A stretch of 64,000 bases of DNA, from positions 620,001 to 684,000 of the forward strand of contig CP060260.1 of assembly GCA_023898805.1 (NCBI GenBank), written 5' to 3'. Below the pieces are notes generated by a model. It ran no database searches. It was not told where the DNA came from and saw only the letters and a list, made by a program, of their open reading frames with translations. Position 1 is the stretch's first letter, and each line of letters starts with the position of its first letter. The stretch comes from Rhodospirillales bacterium (GTDB lineage Bacteria; Pseudomonadota; Alphaproteobacteria; Micavibrionales; UBA1664). Of the stretch, positions 44,441 through 52,502 are shown in pieces. The position numbers and the translations under genes were made by a program.

Positions 44441-46220
44441 GTTCTTTGGGCGGGATGTAATCGACGTCCTTGGACATCGTATAGCTGTGCACCGGACGGT
44501 CGGAGATTTTCACCCCGCCCTGCCCGTTGACCCAAACGGTGGTGTGTTTCATCCACATCTTGTCGTCGCGCTTGGGATAATCCTCGCGCGCATGCGCCCC
44601 GCGCGATTCCGTGCGGTTGGCCGCGCAATGCAGGCTGGCTACCGCCTGCGAAAGCAGGTTGTCCAGCTCCAGCGTTTCGACCAGATCGGTGTTGAAGACC
44701 AGCCCGCGATCGGTGATGCCCAGCTCGCCCTTGCGCGCGAACACGGTATCGATCTTGCGCACGCCTTCGCCAAGGACCGGCCCATCGCGAAACACCGCGC
44801 AATGGGTCTGCATCGTCTTTTGCATCTCAAGCCGCAATTGCGCCGGACGCAGCGCGCCCTTGGAATGACGGTACGTATCCAGCCGTGCGACGGCCCGCTC
44901 GCCGGTGTCGGCGCCAAGCGGCCTGTGCGGCGCGCCGGGCGTCACCACCTGCGCCGCGCGGATGCCCGCCGCGCGCCCGAACACCACAAGGTCGAGCAGA
45001 GAATTGGTCCCCAGCCTGTTCGCGCCATGCACCGACACGCACGCCGCCTCGCCGATCGCCATCAACCCCGGCACGATGCGGTCCGGATCGCCGGTCACGG
45101 GGTTGAGAACCTCGGTCATGAAATTGGTGGGAATGCCGCCCATGTTGTAATGCACGGTCGGCAGCACCGGAATCGGCTCGCGCGTGACATCGACGCCCGC
45201 GAAGATTTTGGCCGTTTCCGCGATACCCGGCAGGCGCTGGTGGATGACCTCCGCCCCCAGATGTTCAAGATGCAGATGGATATGGTCGCGATGCGCGCCC
45301 ACGCCCCGCCCCTCGTTGATTTCCACCGTCATCGCGCGGGAAACCACGTCGCGGCTGGCCAGATCCTTGGCGTTGGGGGCATAGCGTTCCATGAACCGCT
45401 CGCCGTTGGAATTGGTCAGATACCCGCCCTCGCCGCGCACCCCCTCGGTAATCAGGCAGCCCGCGCCGTAAATTCCGGTCGGATGGAACTGGGTGAATTC
45501 CATGTCCTGCAACGGCAGACCGGCGCGCAAGACCATGCCGCCGCCGTCGCCGGTGCACGTATGCGCCGAGGTGCACGAGAAATACGCGCGCCCGTACCCG
45601 CCGGTCGCCAGCACCGTCTGGTGCCCGCGGAAACGGTGGATGGTGCCGTCCAGCAGGTTGAGCGCCATGACCCCGACGCACGCGCCGTCATCGGCCATGA
45701 TCAGGTCGAGCGCGAAATACTCGACGAAAAACTCGACCCGGTGCTTGAGCGATTGCTGATACAGCGTATGGAGCATCGCATGGCCGGTCCGGTCGGCGGC
45801 CGCACAGGCGCGCAACGCCATACCCTTGCCGAATTCGGTGGTGTGCCCACCAAAGGGCCGTTGATAGATCTTGCCGTTTTCAAAGCGCGAGAACGGCATG
45901 CCGTAATGTTCAAGCTCGATCACCGCCGGGATCGCCTCGCGGCACATGTATTCGATCGCGTCCTGATCGCCCAGCCAGTCCGACCCCTTGACCGTGTCGT
46001 AGAAATGCCAGCGCCAGTCGTCCGGCCCGCCATTGCCCAGCGCCGCCGAAATCCCGCCCTGCGCCGCCACGGTGTGCGAACGCGTCGGAAACACCTTGGA
46101 GATGCACGCGGCCTTCAGCCCCCGTTCCCCCATGCCCAGCGCGGCACGCAAACCGGCACCGCCCGCGCCGACAATGACGACGTCGTATTCGTGATCGATG
46201 ATGGGATAGGCCTGTGACAT
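44430..46220 (-). CDS. sdhA: Succinate dehydrogenase flavoprotein subunit
   Basis: Oxidises succinate to fumarate with covalently bound FAD. The 596 residues start MSQAYPIIDHEYDVVIVGAGGAGLRAAL. The FAD-histidine context SHTVAAQGGISAALGN, the active-site region HPTGIYGAGCLITEGVRGEGGYL and a late REDYPKRDDKMWMKHT are all normal. The frame is open 27 codons upstream, but MSQAYPI fits the family start. Confidence 0.98.
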   Translation of the reverse strand: MSQAYPIIDHEYDVVIVGAGGAGLRAALGMGERGLKAACISKVFPTRSHTVAAQGGISAALGNGGPDDWRWHFYDTVKGSDWLGDQDAIEYMCREAIPAVIELEHYGMPFSRFENGKIYQRPFGGHTTEFGKGMALRACAAADRTGHAMLHTLYQQSLKHRVEFFVEYFALDLIMADDGACVGVMALNLLDGTIHRFRGHQTVLATGGYGRAYFSCTSAHTCTGDGGGMVLRAGLPLQDMEFTQFHPTGIYGAGCLITEGVRGEGGYLTNSNGERFMERYAPNAKDLASRDVVSRAMTVEINEGRGVGAHRDHIHLHLEHLGAEVIHQRLPGIAETAKIFAGVDVTREPIPVLPTVHYNMGGIPTNFMTEVLNPVTGDPDRIVPGLMAIGEAACVSVHGANRLGTNSLLDLVVFGRAAGIRAAQVVTPGAPHRPLGADTGERAVARLDTYRHSKGALRPAQLRLEMQKTMQTHCAVFRDGPVLGEGVRKIDTVFARKGELGITDRGLVFNTDLVETLELDNLLSQAVASLHCAANRTESRGAHAREDYPKRDDKMWMKHTTVWVNGQGGVKISDRPVHSYTMSKDVDYIPPKERVY

Positions 46221-46230
46221 GAAAAAAACC

Positions 46231-46473
46231 TTATGACGGACGTAACGAAACAGTGGACCGCGCGAACATGCCGCGCATCTTGCGAAGATGTTGAATGGCA
46301 CCCATGCCCATTAAAAAAGTAAGCCCGGCCAAAGCAGCGGCCTCAACCGGATGCCCCTTGGCATACATATAATGCGCGAAGGCGCCGAATACGACGGTCT
46401 GGACGATACTTTCGGCCAATCCAGAAACGGCATTGAACACCGGGCTTGCATGCGGGTTCATTTCCGCGTTCAT
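46231..46473 (-). CDS. Small membrane protein inside the sdh operon
   Basis: 80 residues, MNAEMNPHASPVFNAVSGLAES..., with two hydrophobic helices (about 19-36 and 40-60) and a basic C-terminus. The ATG shares bases with the sdhD stop (TGATG, one-base overlap) and the gene ends 10 bp before sdhA, so it is firmly in the operon. SdhD is complete without it. The length suits a small subunit or assembly factor of complex II; I know of no family for it. Confidence 0.7.
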   Translation of the reverse strand: MNAEMNPHASPVFNAVSGLAESIVQTVVFGAFAHYMYAKGHPVEAAALAGLTFLMGMGAIQHLRKMRGMFARSTVSLRPS

Positions 46474-46877
46474 CACAAGGCCACCTTCAAAATCGCGAAC
46501 AGGCACGCGACGCAGGTCGCGGTCAGCACCAGCTTCATGCCCGCCATCTTGACGAATTTCAGGCCCTCGTTGTGCAGGTAATCCTCGATGATGACCTGCG
46601 CGCCCAGCGCCGCCTGCATGAACATCACCAACACCGTCAACAGCATCAAGATCGCGTTGACGGGCGTTTGCAGCCACGCGACGAATGCCGCGTAATCCAT
46701 CCGCGCGATGTGCACGACGGCCCAGCTTAGCCACAGCGTCAGCGGGATCAGCGCGACCGCGGTCATGCGCAGCGCCATCCAGTGATGCACCCCGGCATGG
46801 GCCGAGCCAAGCCCGGTCGCCCGCGCCATCGGGTTCTTGAGGCCATAGGACTTCCATTTGATCAAAGGCGCGCCCAT
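46473..46877 (-). CDS. sdhD: Succinate dehydrogenase membrane anchor SdhD
   Basis: 134 residues with three membrane helices. The N-terminal GLGSAHAGVHHWMALRMTAVAL contains the Ser/His/Arg region of the quinone and heme side, and ALGAQVIIEDYLHNEGLK carries the conserved Asp-Tyr of SdhD. It starts one base after the sdhC stop. Confidence 0.93.
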   Translation of the reverse strand: MGAPLIKWKSYGLKNPMARATGLGSAHAGVHHWMALRMTAVALIPLTLWLSWAVVHIARMDYAAFVAWLQTPVNAILMLLTVLVMFMQAALGAQVIIEDYLHNEGLKFVKMAGMKLVLTATCVACLFAILKVAL

Positions 46878-46878
46878 T

Positions 46879-47289
46879 TCAGCCCCCCATCATCATCGCG
46901 GCCCAGAACACGGCGGTCAGCACGACCGAGGCGACAAGCGCCGTGTACCCGCTTTTATAAAGACCGGAAATGCTGACCGCCCGGCCGGTATCCATCAACA
47001 GGTGCCGGATGCCGGTGCAGGCATGGAAAAACAGCGCATAGGAAAGCCCGACCGCGAACAATATGCCAAGCGGATGCGACGCCGCGCGGCGGAACGCCTC
47101 ATAAGCTTCTGGTCCGCTGGCCGCGGCCAGAAGCCACCACGCCATAACGAACAATCCCAGCGAAAGAACAACCCCCGTGCCCCGGTGCAGGATCGACATG
47201 ATCGAGGTCATCTGCGGACGATAAATCTGAAGATGCGGCGACAGCGGACGGCTTTTGGACGAGGCGGCAGCGGAATCAGGATGGGTCAT
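46879..47289 (-). CDS. sdhC: Succinate dehydrogenase cytochrome b556 subunit SdhC
   Basis: 136 residues. The N-terminal RPLSPHLQIYRPQMTSIMSILHRGTG holds the conserved SPHLxIY and SIxHRxTG signatures (quinone binding), then three membrane helices with the heme histidine in FHACTGIRHLLMD. First gene of sdhC-sdhD-small ORF-sdhA-ORF-sdhB. Confidence 0.96.
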   Translation of the reverse strand: MTHPDSAAASSKSRPLSPHLQIYRPQMTSIMSILHRGTGVVLSLGLFVMAWWLLAAASGPEAYEAFRRAASHPLGILFAVGLSYALFFHACTGIRHLLMDTGRAVSISGLYKSGYTALVASVVLTAVFWAAMMMGG

Positions 47290-47306
47290 GACGGAAATCT
47301 ACACAA

Positions 47307-48035
47307 TCATCCCGGTTTGTCTATCCCGTGCGCGGCGTTGCCCGTCCATAAATGCGCCCACGGCGCGAATTCGGGCGGCAATGGCGCCGCCACATGCACC
47401 GGCGCGCGGTTCGGATAAAGCGGCAATACGATCGCCGCCGCATGCAGCATCAGGCGCGACGCCGCCGCACCCTCATAGATTGTATCCCCCAAAATCGCCG
47501 CACCGAAATGCGCCCGCGCATGCACGCGGATTTGGTGCGTACGCCCGGTGCGCGGGTAAAACGCGACCAGCGCCCGCCCCTCGGCCACGCCAAGCACGCG
47601 GTAATCGGTGATCGCGCTTTGCGCCCCGCCCGCGCTCGCGGGTAGGTCGGGCGGCAGATCCGCCGGCGCGACCTGCATCTTCCAGCCTTTGTATTTATGC
47701 ACCTTGGCCAGCTTCAGGTCGATCGTGCCCGCCGTCGCGCCTTCGGGCACATGCGGCAGCACGGCCAGATAGGTTTTTTCGACCCGGCCCGTTTCAAACA
47801 ATTTGCCCAGCCGCGCCAACGCCTTGCGGTGCCGTCCCAGCACAAGGCACCCCGACGTGTCGCGGTCCAGCCGATGCGCCAGATGCGGCACGCGCGGCAA
47901 GCCGAACCGTAAAGATTCGAACCCGTCCTCCAGATTCGGCCCGCCGCCCGGCCCCGGATGCACGGGAATCCCCGCCGGCTTGTCCAGCACCAGCATCAGC
48001 CCGTCGCGGTAGATCAGACGATCCTCAAGGTTCAT
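47307..48035 (-). CDS. RluA-family 23S/tRNA pseudouridine synthase
   Basis: Isomerises uridine in RNA. The 242 residues begin MNLEDRLIYRDG, then VLDKPAGIPVHPGPGGG. The catalytic Asp is in HRLDRDTSGCLVLGR, followed by KTYLA and GRTHQIRVHARAHFGAAILGD. No S4 domain is present, as in the RluA/RluE-like short members. Starts at 48089 and 48047 are also in frame; 48035 was chosen as the family-like N-terminus. The RNA target is not determinable. Confidence 0.92.
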   Translation of the reverse strand: MNLEDRLIYRDGLMLVLDKPAGIPVHPGPGGGPNLEDGFESLRFGLPRVPHLAHRLDRDTSGCLVLGRHRKALARLGKLFETGRVEKTYLAVLPHVPEGATAGTIDLKLAKVHKYKGWKMQVAPADLPPDLPASAGGAQSAITDYRVLGVAEGRALVAFYPRTGRTHQIRVHARAHFGAAILGDTIYEGAAASRLMLHAAAIVLPLYPNRAPVHVAAPLPPEFAPWAHLWTGNAAHGIDKPG

Positions 48036-48100
48036 GGCCCACGTCATAGGCTGCGCGCACAAAACTTGCCAGCTTCGTTTTATTGCCATAAAAACAGAAC

Positions 48101-48700
48101 ATGAATATCGGCGACATCATCATCGAATTTGAATGCGCACAAGCTAACGAGCAAATGACGCGGTCATTCGCCGAAGCCCGTGACGAACTCCAGACCCATT
48201 TCTGCTGGAATCCTGAAAACAAAGACAAGGTCGCGGCCATGCTTGATGGCGAATTCGGCATTCTCGCGCGCCTCGATGCATCTGGCAGAAACCTGACCCT
48301 AAGCGTCTATCCCTATGTCGCCGATGACGACAACCCAAAGGCTTTTGCCGTCGACTCACAAAAAATCAGCGAAACACGGTTAAATTTTCCAAGCCTGTTC
48401 GGTGATACGTGGCGGCTGTATATCAGCGTCGTCGCAACCCAGAACAGCGCAGGACGCAGCGTGCAGCAAATCGATCACGCCGAATTTACGCGCGGCCAAC
48501 TGCACGACGAGCTGGCGCGCAAATTGACAAAAGCGCTGGACCAGTTCGGGCTAAAATCCATTCTGGGAGAAGCCGACAACTCAGGCAGCATTACCATTGA
48601 CCTGCTTTGTGAATACTATTTCCAATACGTCCCGAAAGGCCACAACGCCATGCCGGAAGCACGGCATGATCAACCGCTCGGGGGAAAATCCCCCGCTTGA
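48101..48700 (+). CDS. Uncharacterised protein, first gene of orphan block
   Basis: 199 residues, MNIGDIIIEFECAQANEQMTRS..., an acidic soluble protein with alternating beta and helix (HFCWNPENKDKVAAMLDGEFGI; LNFPSLFGDTWRLYISVVA) and a disordered tail. It carries no motif I know. The next gene starts 3 bp later and the third is 1 bp after that, so all three are a unit. The gap to the divergent pseudouridine synthase (66 bp) should hold the promoter. Confidence 0.65.
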   Translation: MNIGDIIIEFECAQANEQMTRSFAEARDELQTHFCWNPENKDKVAAMLDGEFGILARLDASGRNLTLSVYPYVADDDNPKAFAVDSQKISETRLNFPSLFGDTWRLYISVVATQNSAGRSVQQIDHAEFTRGQLHDELARKLTKALDQFGLKSILGEADNSGSITIDLLCEYYFQYVPKGHNAMPEARHDQPLGGKSPA

Positions 48701-48703
48701 GCC

Positions 48704-49612
48704 ATGCCCTATCCAAACCATCCGCACGGCCATGGAAGGCCTCAGGCAAACGCGCCGCGCTGGACGACGATCTACCCCGGATCTGTCCTGTGGATCGAAC
48801 ATATGCTCCAGACCCTGACCCCCGCCCGGCAGATTTTGGAAACCGGGCAGGCGACCAAACCGCGCCCGGTGGTCGCGCTTAAAAAAACCGTTGTCAGGGT
48901 TGATGCCGACAATATCTGCCTTGATGACGCGTTCATGCAAGCGGTCTGCGCCACCACGCAGGATTTTCTGGCGCAGGGTCGACCGGGCGTCCAAATGAAA
49001 ATCTCGCCGCAATCAACGAAAACCAGTTATTTCCAGTTCGACTCTCTGGCATCGGTCGCCCTGCGCGGCGAACGTATGCGCGTGGTTTGCAACATGGACG
49101 GCCAGCAGCGAAAAGACCTCGCCGCCGGGCTGGACGTAGTGCTGAAACCGGAGAAGCGTTTTTTTCTAAAATCCCTGTTCAACGAACGGCGCGGCTGTTT
49201 GCCCGGCCATGTCTGGACGATCGAAATTCCCAATCCCGATCCGGAAGGTCCGCTAACCTGCGAGGCGGACGCGGTGGTTTTGCTGCGCCGCGGGCGGTTT
49301 TTCCTGAACGAAGCCGAAAACGGCGCGACACATTACACCCCATATACGGTCGCCGTGCTGCCGGACCGGTTCCGTGCGCAGGACATGCGTGGCCTGACAT
49401 GGAATCGGGTTCGTCTGATGCCCGTGCATGAAAACGCGTTCCGTTATCAGGTCGGCCAGTTGACCGACGAAACGGTCAGCATCTTGCTCAATTCCCTGCG
49501 CCGCGAACTCAGTCTGCCTGCGATCCAGTACGAACGCCCGCTGATCCGGCACATCATCCAGTGGCTTCACCCGTTTACCGCGCTGGCTCTGCCGCGACCG
49601 GGAGGTATGTAA
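48704..49612 (+). CDS. Uncharacterised protein, second gene of orphan block
   Basis: 302 residues, no signal peptide. It is mostly beta-rich with many Arg/Asp/Leu; segments include KTVVRVDADNICLDDAFMQ, AVVLLRRGRFFLNEAENG and FRYQVGQLTDETVSILLN. The C-terminus is more hydrophobic (WLHPFTALALPRPGGM). Not recognised as any family. It ends 1 bp before the third gene. Confidence 0.65.
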   Translation: MPYPNHPHGHGRPQANAPRWTTIYPGSVLWIEHMLQTLTPARQILETGQATKPRPVVALKKTVVRVDADNICLDDAFMQAVCATTQDFLAQGRPGVQMKISPQSTKTSYFQFDSLASVALRGERMRVVCNMDGQQRKDLAAGLDVVLKPEKRFFLKSLFNERRGCLPGHVWTIEIPNPDPEGPLTCEADAVVLLRRGRFFLNEAENGATHYTPYTVAVLPDRFRAQDMRGLTWNRVRLMPVHENAFRYQVGQLTDETVSILLNSLRRELSLPAIQYERPLIRHIIQWLHPFTALALPRPGGM

Positions 49613-49613
49613 C

Positions 49614-50708
49614 ATGGATTTCATCGGTCCCATCAGTTTCCGCAAGCGCGACCGCAGGGTCGCGCAATTGATCCGCAAGGGCAGCGCCACGGATGACGAG
49701 ATTTTCGCGGCTCAGTTCGGCGAATGGCCGGCCAAAGGGCTGCATCAGGACACGCCGCGCCCGGATGTGGTTTCCTTCAAGGGATACTTTTCGGGTACGC
49801 GCGGCCTGCTGGAAATGCCGTTCACCATGGCTTACGCCAATCCGAACAACGACGACCGTGCGATACACATCAATCGACTGACGCTCAACCCCGCCGCGCC
49901 GGTGCTTGGCATACTGACCAGTCGCATGGCCTTCGCCCGGGCGCACGACATTCTGGAACCGCTGCTTGGCATCGAATTCCTACGCATGTTCGCGGTGGCG
50001 GCGTTCGCGCTCAGCGGGTTTTCCTCATATCGCTATGCGGTCGCTTCCTCGCTCAGCAAGCTTTTGGCGCCTTCTGTTTCCGATATTATCGGCGAAGAAC
50101 ATATCCACATCCTCCAGTTCAAGGATGGATCGGACATAACCGCACGCCGCGCGTTTCTGAACGACGCCCGCAACATTCTGGCCAACCGCACGGGCCTGTA
50201 CAAACTCGGCACGGACGTCCTTCAGGGCCTAGATATGCTACTGACCCTGATGCCGCGCGAACATTACGCGCAAGACCATGAACAGCAGGCCCGCCTGCAC
50301 AACCTAATAGTGCGCGGCTATAAAGCCTGGGGGAAAATCCCGGAAACCGAGGACGAATTGATCGCCGCCTTGGCCGACATGGGCATCATGCGACCAAAAA
50401 TCGTCTACGATTATCTTAAGGACGACGGACAGATCAACGTTTGCGCCACATTCAACAAAAATGCGCAGACCGGTTATGTCGCAGCGCCTGCAGGTGAAAT
50501 GAATCTGGGCCTCAACACCTTCCGCAGCAGCGAGGTTTTATTGCGCTTCTGGAAGGACTACCTGCCGCTGCTTTACGCCGACCTGCTGGTCAAATACGGC
50601 GATTCCAAAGGATTCGAGCGCATGGGCTATACCGGAGAGACCGACATTATGGGCCTACCCGTGCGCACGGCGCCCTCACCCCTTGCCTTCAATCCGAACA
50701 GCCCCTGA
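49614..50708 (+). CDS. Uncharacterised protein, third gene of orphan block
   Basis: 364 residues, MDFIGPISFRKRDRRVAQLIRKG.... It has a hydrophobic stretch (about 100-140, AAPVLGILTSRMAF and LRMFAVAAFALSGFSSY), a helical middle and a C-terminal beta region (FNKNAQTGYVAAPAGEMNLGL). No catalytic motif is visible. It is separated from the second gene by one base and followed after 13 bp by an AIM24-like relic. The block could encode a complex, but nothing identifies it. Confidence 0.65.
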   Translation: MDFIGPISFRKRDRRVAQLIRKGSATDDEIFAAQFGEWPAKGLHQDTPRPDVVSFKGYFSGTRGLLEMPFTMAYANPNNDDRAIHINRLTLNPAAPVLGILTSRMAFARAHDILEPLLGIEFLRMFAVAAFALSGFSSYRYAVASSLSKLLAPSVSDIIGEEHIHILQFKDGSDITARRAFLNDARNILANRTGLYKLGTDVLQGLDMLLTLMPREHYAQDHEQQARLHNLIVRGYKAWGKIPETEDELIAALADMGIMRPKIVYDYLKDDGQINVCATFNKNAQTGYVAAPAGEMNLGLNTFRSSEVLLRFWKDYLPLLYADLLVKYGDSKGFERMGYTGETDIMGLPVRTAPSPLAFNPNSP

Positions 50709-50721
50709 AAGGACAGAAAAC

Positions 50722-51018
50722 CATGAGCCTGAAAGAGCAGTTCGTAAAAAATCCTTCGGAATCATACCGCTGGTTTCCTATCAACTGGAACCGGGCGCAC
50801 GCCTGATCGCGCATCCCGGTAGAATGTTGATGAAGGATCAGCCTGCGTAAAATACCCGGATTTAAAATCGCGTATTGGGCGAGGAAGGCAATCGCTACAC
50901 GATGGTCGAAGGACCGGGAACGATATGGCTGCAGGCGGCAAACCCGGCCGCACTGGCAGCCTCGGCCCATCATGGTCTTGACCTTGGGAACCTCACATCC
51001 TTGGTTCCGGGCACGTAA
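50722..51018 (+). pseudogene. Degraded AIM24/TIGR00266-like gene
   Basis: An ATG at 50722 opens MSLKEQFVKNPSE and then stops early. A second frame reads PLVSYQLEPGARLIAHPGR and stops near 50848, and a third region from about 50879 reads VEGPGTIWLQAANPAALAA to a TAA at 51016-51018. LEPG near the start and GPGTIWLQ near the end match the AIM24/TIGR00266 family pattern. The stops and frame changes make it a relic. Most of the middle of such a protein is missing. Confidence 0.7.
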
Positions 51019-51025
51019 GGTGACG

Positions 51026-51535
51026 TCAGCCTTCCTTGAATGTCATCGCGACGCCGTTCATGCAATAACGCTTGCCGGTCGGCTTCGGCCCATCGTCGAA
51101 GACGTGGCCAAGATGCCCGCCGCAGCGCGCGCAATGCACCTCCGTGCGGGCATAGCCGATCTTGTAGTCGGTTGCGGTTTCGACCGCGCCCGCACCGACC
51201 GGCGCCCAGAAGGACGGCCACCCGGTGCCGGAATCGAATTTCTGCTCCGATGAATAAAGCGGATTGGCACACCCCGCGCACAGGAACGTGCCGTGGCGGT
51301 GTTCGTCGTTAAGCGGACTGGTGAAGGCGCGCTCGGTGCCGTGTTCGCGCAAGACGTCATAGGCCTCGGGTGAAAGTCTGGCTTTCCATTCTGTATCGGA
51401 CATGTGAACCGGGTACTCCTTTCCTGAAACAGCGTTTTTATCCTCTCGGCCAAACCAACCGGCAAAGGCTGGGCTGCCGAATCGCGCCACAGCGGCACCT
51501 CCCAGTAATGCAGTAAGAAACATGCGGCGATTCAT
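51026..51535 (-). CDS. msrB: Peptide-methionine (R)-S-oxide reductase MsrB, exported
   Basis: Reduces methionine-R-sulfoxide in proteins. The 169 residues start MNRRMFLTALLGGAAVARF, a signal peptide with a twin-arginine look (NRRMFL), ending near AFAG. The MsrB domain follows: the zinc CAGC and CARC pairs, SGTGWPSFW and the catalytic Cys in GKRYCMNGVAM. A periplasmic location is inferred. The start at 51535 was chosen because it begins the signal sequence; the frame is open 18 codons further. Confidence 0.92.
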   Translation of the reverse strand: MNRRMFLTALLGGAAVARFGSPAFAGWFGREDKNAVSGKEYPVHMSDTEWKARLSPEAYDVLREHGTERAFTSPLNDEHRHGTFLCAGCANPLYSSEQKFDSGTGWPSFWAPVGAGAVETATDYKIGYARTEVHCARCGGHLGHVFDDGPKPTGKRYCMNGVAMTFKEG

Positions 51536-51780
51536 CACGGCTCCCTGAAAACGATTTAGGCTGTATCGGGGTTTACGCACCGGCCCCATGAAAAGTTACA
51601 AGAAAAGTTACAGATCCGGTTTTTTACCCCCCTATGATTTAAATTATGAAAAACAAATAACAGCCACACCGGAAAGATTTTTTACAAGGAAGGCTTATCA
51701 TTTCTCTTTCAATTACAATGGGTTAAAATGCATAATGTAAAGATTTTCTCAAGTTATGGTTAGACAAATGGACAGGGCTG

Positions 51781-51809
51781 TTGTCAAGCCAGCCCGCGCT
51801 GGCTATAAG
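51781..51809 (+). promoter_or_regulatory. Promoter of ndk with palindrome in the spacer
   Basis: TTGTCA (51781-51786), a 17-nt spacer, TATAAG (51804-51809), a good sigma-70 match 34 nt before the ndk ATG. The spacer holds AGCCAGC-CCGC-GCTGGCT, a 7-bp inverted repeat that reaches into the -10 and could be an operator. The remaining 51536-51780 gap to msrB is AT-rich and shows no gene. Confidence 0.65.
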
Positions 51810-51843
51810 CACAGCGCGGAACACATCAGGAGTGACATAATAA

Positions 51844-52266
51844 ATGACCACCGAACGGACCTTTTCGATCATCAAACCGGACGCGACGCGCCGCAACCTG
51901 ACCGGGGCGATTTGCGATCGCCTTGAAAAATCGGGCCTGCGCATCATAGCCCAGCGCCGCATCATGATGACACGCACGCAGGCGGAAACGTTTTACGGCG
52001 TCCACCGCGAACGCCCCTTCTTTGGCGAACTGGTGGATTCCATGACCTCTGGCCCGGTGGTGGTTCAGGTGCTGGAAGGCGAAAACGCCGTCGCCAAAAA
52101 CCGCGAGGTGATGGGCGCCACCAACCCCGCGCAGGCGGCGGACGGCACCATCCGCAAGGATTTTGCGCTTTCGATTGGTGAAAACTCGGTTCACGGGTCA
52201 GACAGTCTCGAAAACGCCGCGATCGAAATCGCCTATTTCTTTGCCGGCTGCGACATCGCCGGCTGA
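51844..52266 (+). CDS. ndk: Nucleoside diphosphate kinase
   Basis: Transfers phosphate between nucleoside di- and triphosphates. The 140 residues are typical: TFSIIKPDATRRNLTGAI, the FYGVHRERPFFGELVDSM active-site approach, GATNPAQAADGTIRKDF and the phospho-histidine in NSVHGSDSLENA. CAGGAG precedes the ATG as ribosome site. A strong terminator follows. Confidence 0.98.
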   Translation: MTTERTFSIIKPDATRRNLTGAICDRLEKSGLRIIAQRRIMMTRTQAETFYGVHRERPFFGELVDSMTSGPVVVQVLEGENAVAKNREVMGATNPAQAADGTIRKDFALSIGENSVHGSDSLENAAIEIAYFFAGCDIAG

Positions 52267-52339
52267 AGGGCCGGATGAAGGCCCAGGAACAGACTTTGTG
52301 ATGGCACCGATCCCCATTGTTGCCAGTGCACACAAAGAG

Positions 52340-52415
52340 CCCGCGCTGCCCCCAGCGCGGGTTTTTGTTATAAAACCCGCAAACGAAAACACCCCCGCGG
52401 GTTTTTGTTATAAAA
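52340..52415 (+). terminator. ndk terminator with duplicated 3' arm
   Basis: Stem CCCGCGCTG-CCCC-CAGCGCGGG (52340-52361) followed by TTTTT is a textbook terminator. The 20-nt string CGCGGGTTTTTGTTATAAAA occurs at 52356-52375 and again at 52396-52415, a direct repeat with 40-bp period, so a second, weaker hairpin (AACCCGC...GCGGGTT) follows. No gene lies between 52267 and 52502. Confidence 0.85.
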
Positions 52416-52502
52416 GCTGCGTTACAAACAACTTGCGGTTTTTTACCTGCACATGAAAAGCGCGCGATACCCGATTGTTTTGCAATGAATTAGACAGGGC
52501 TT

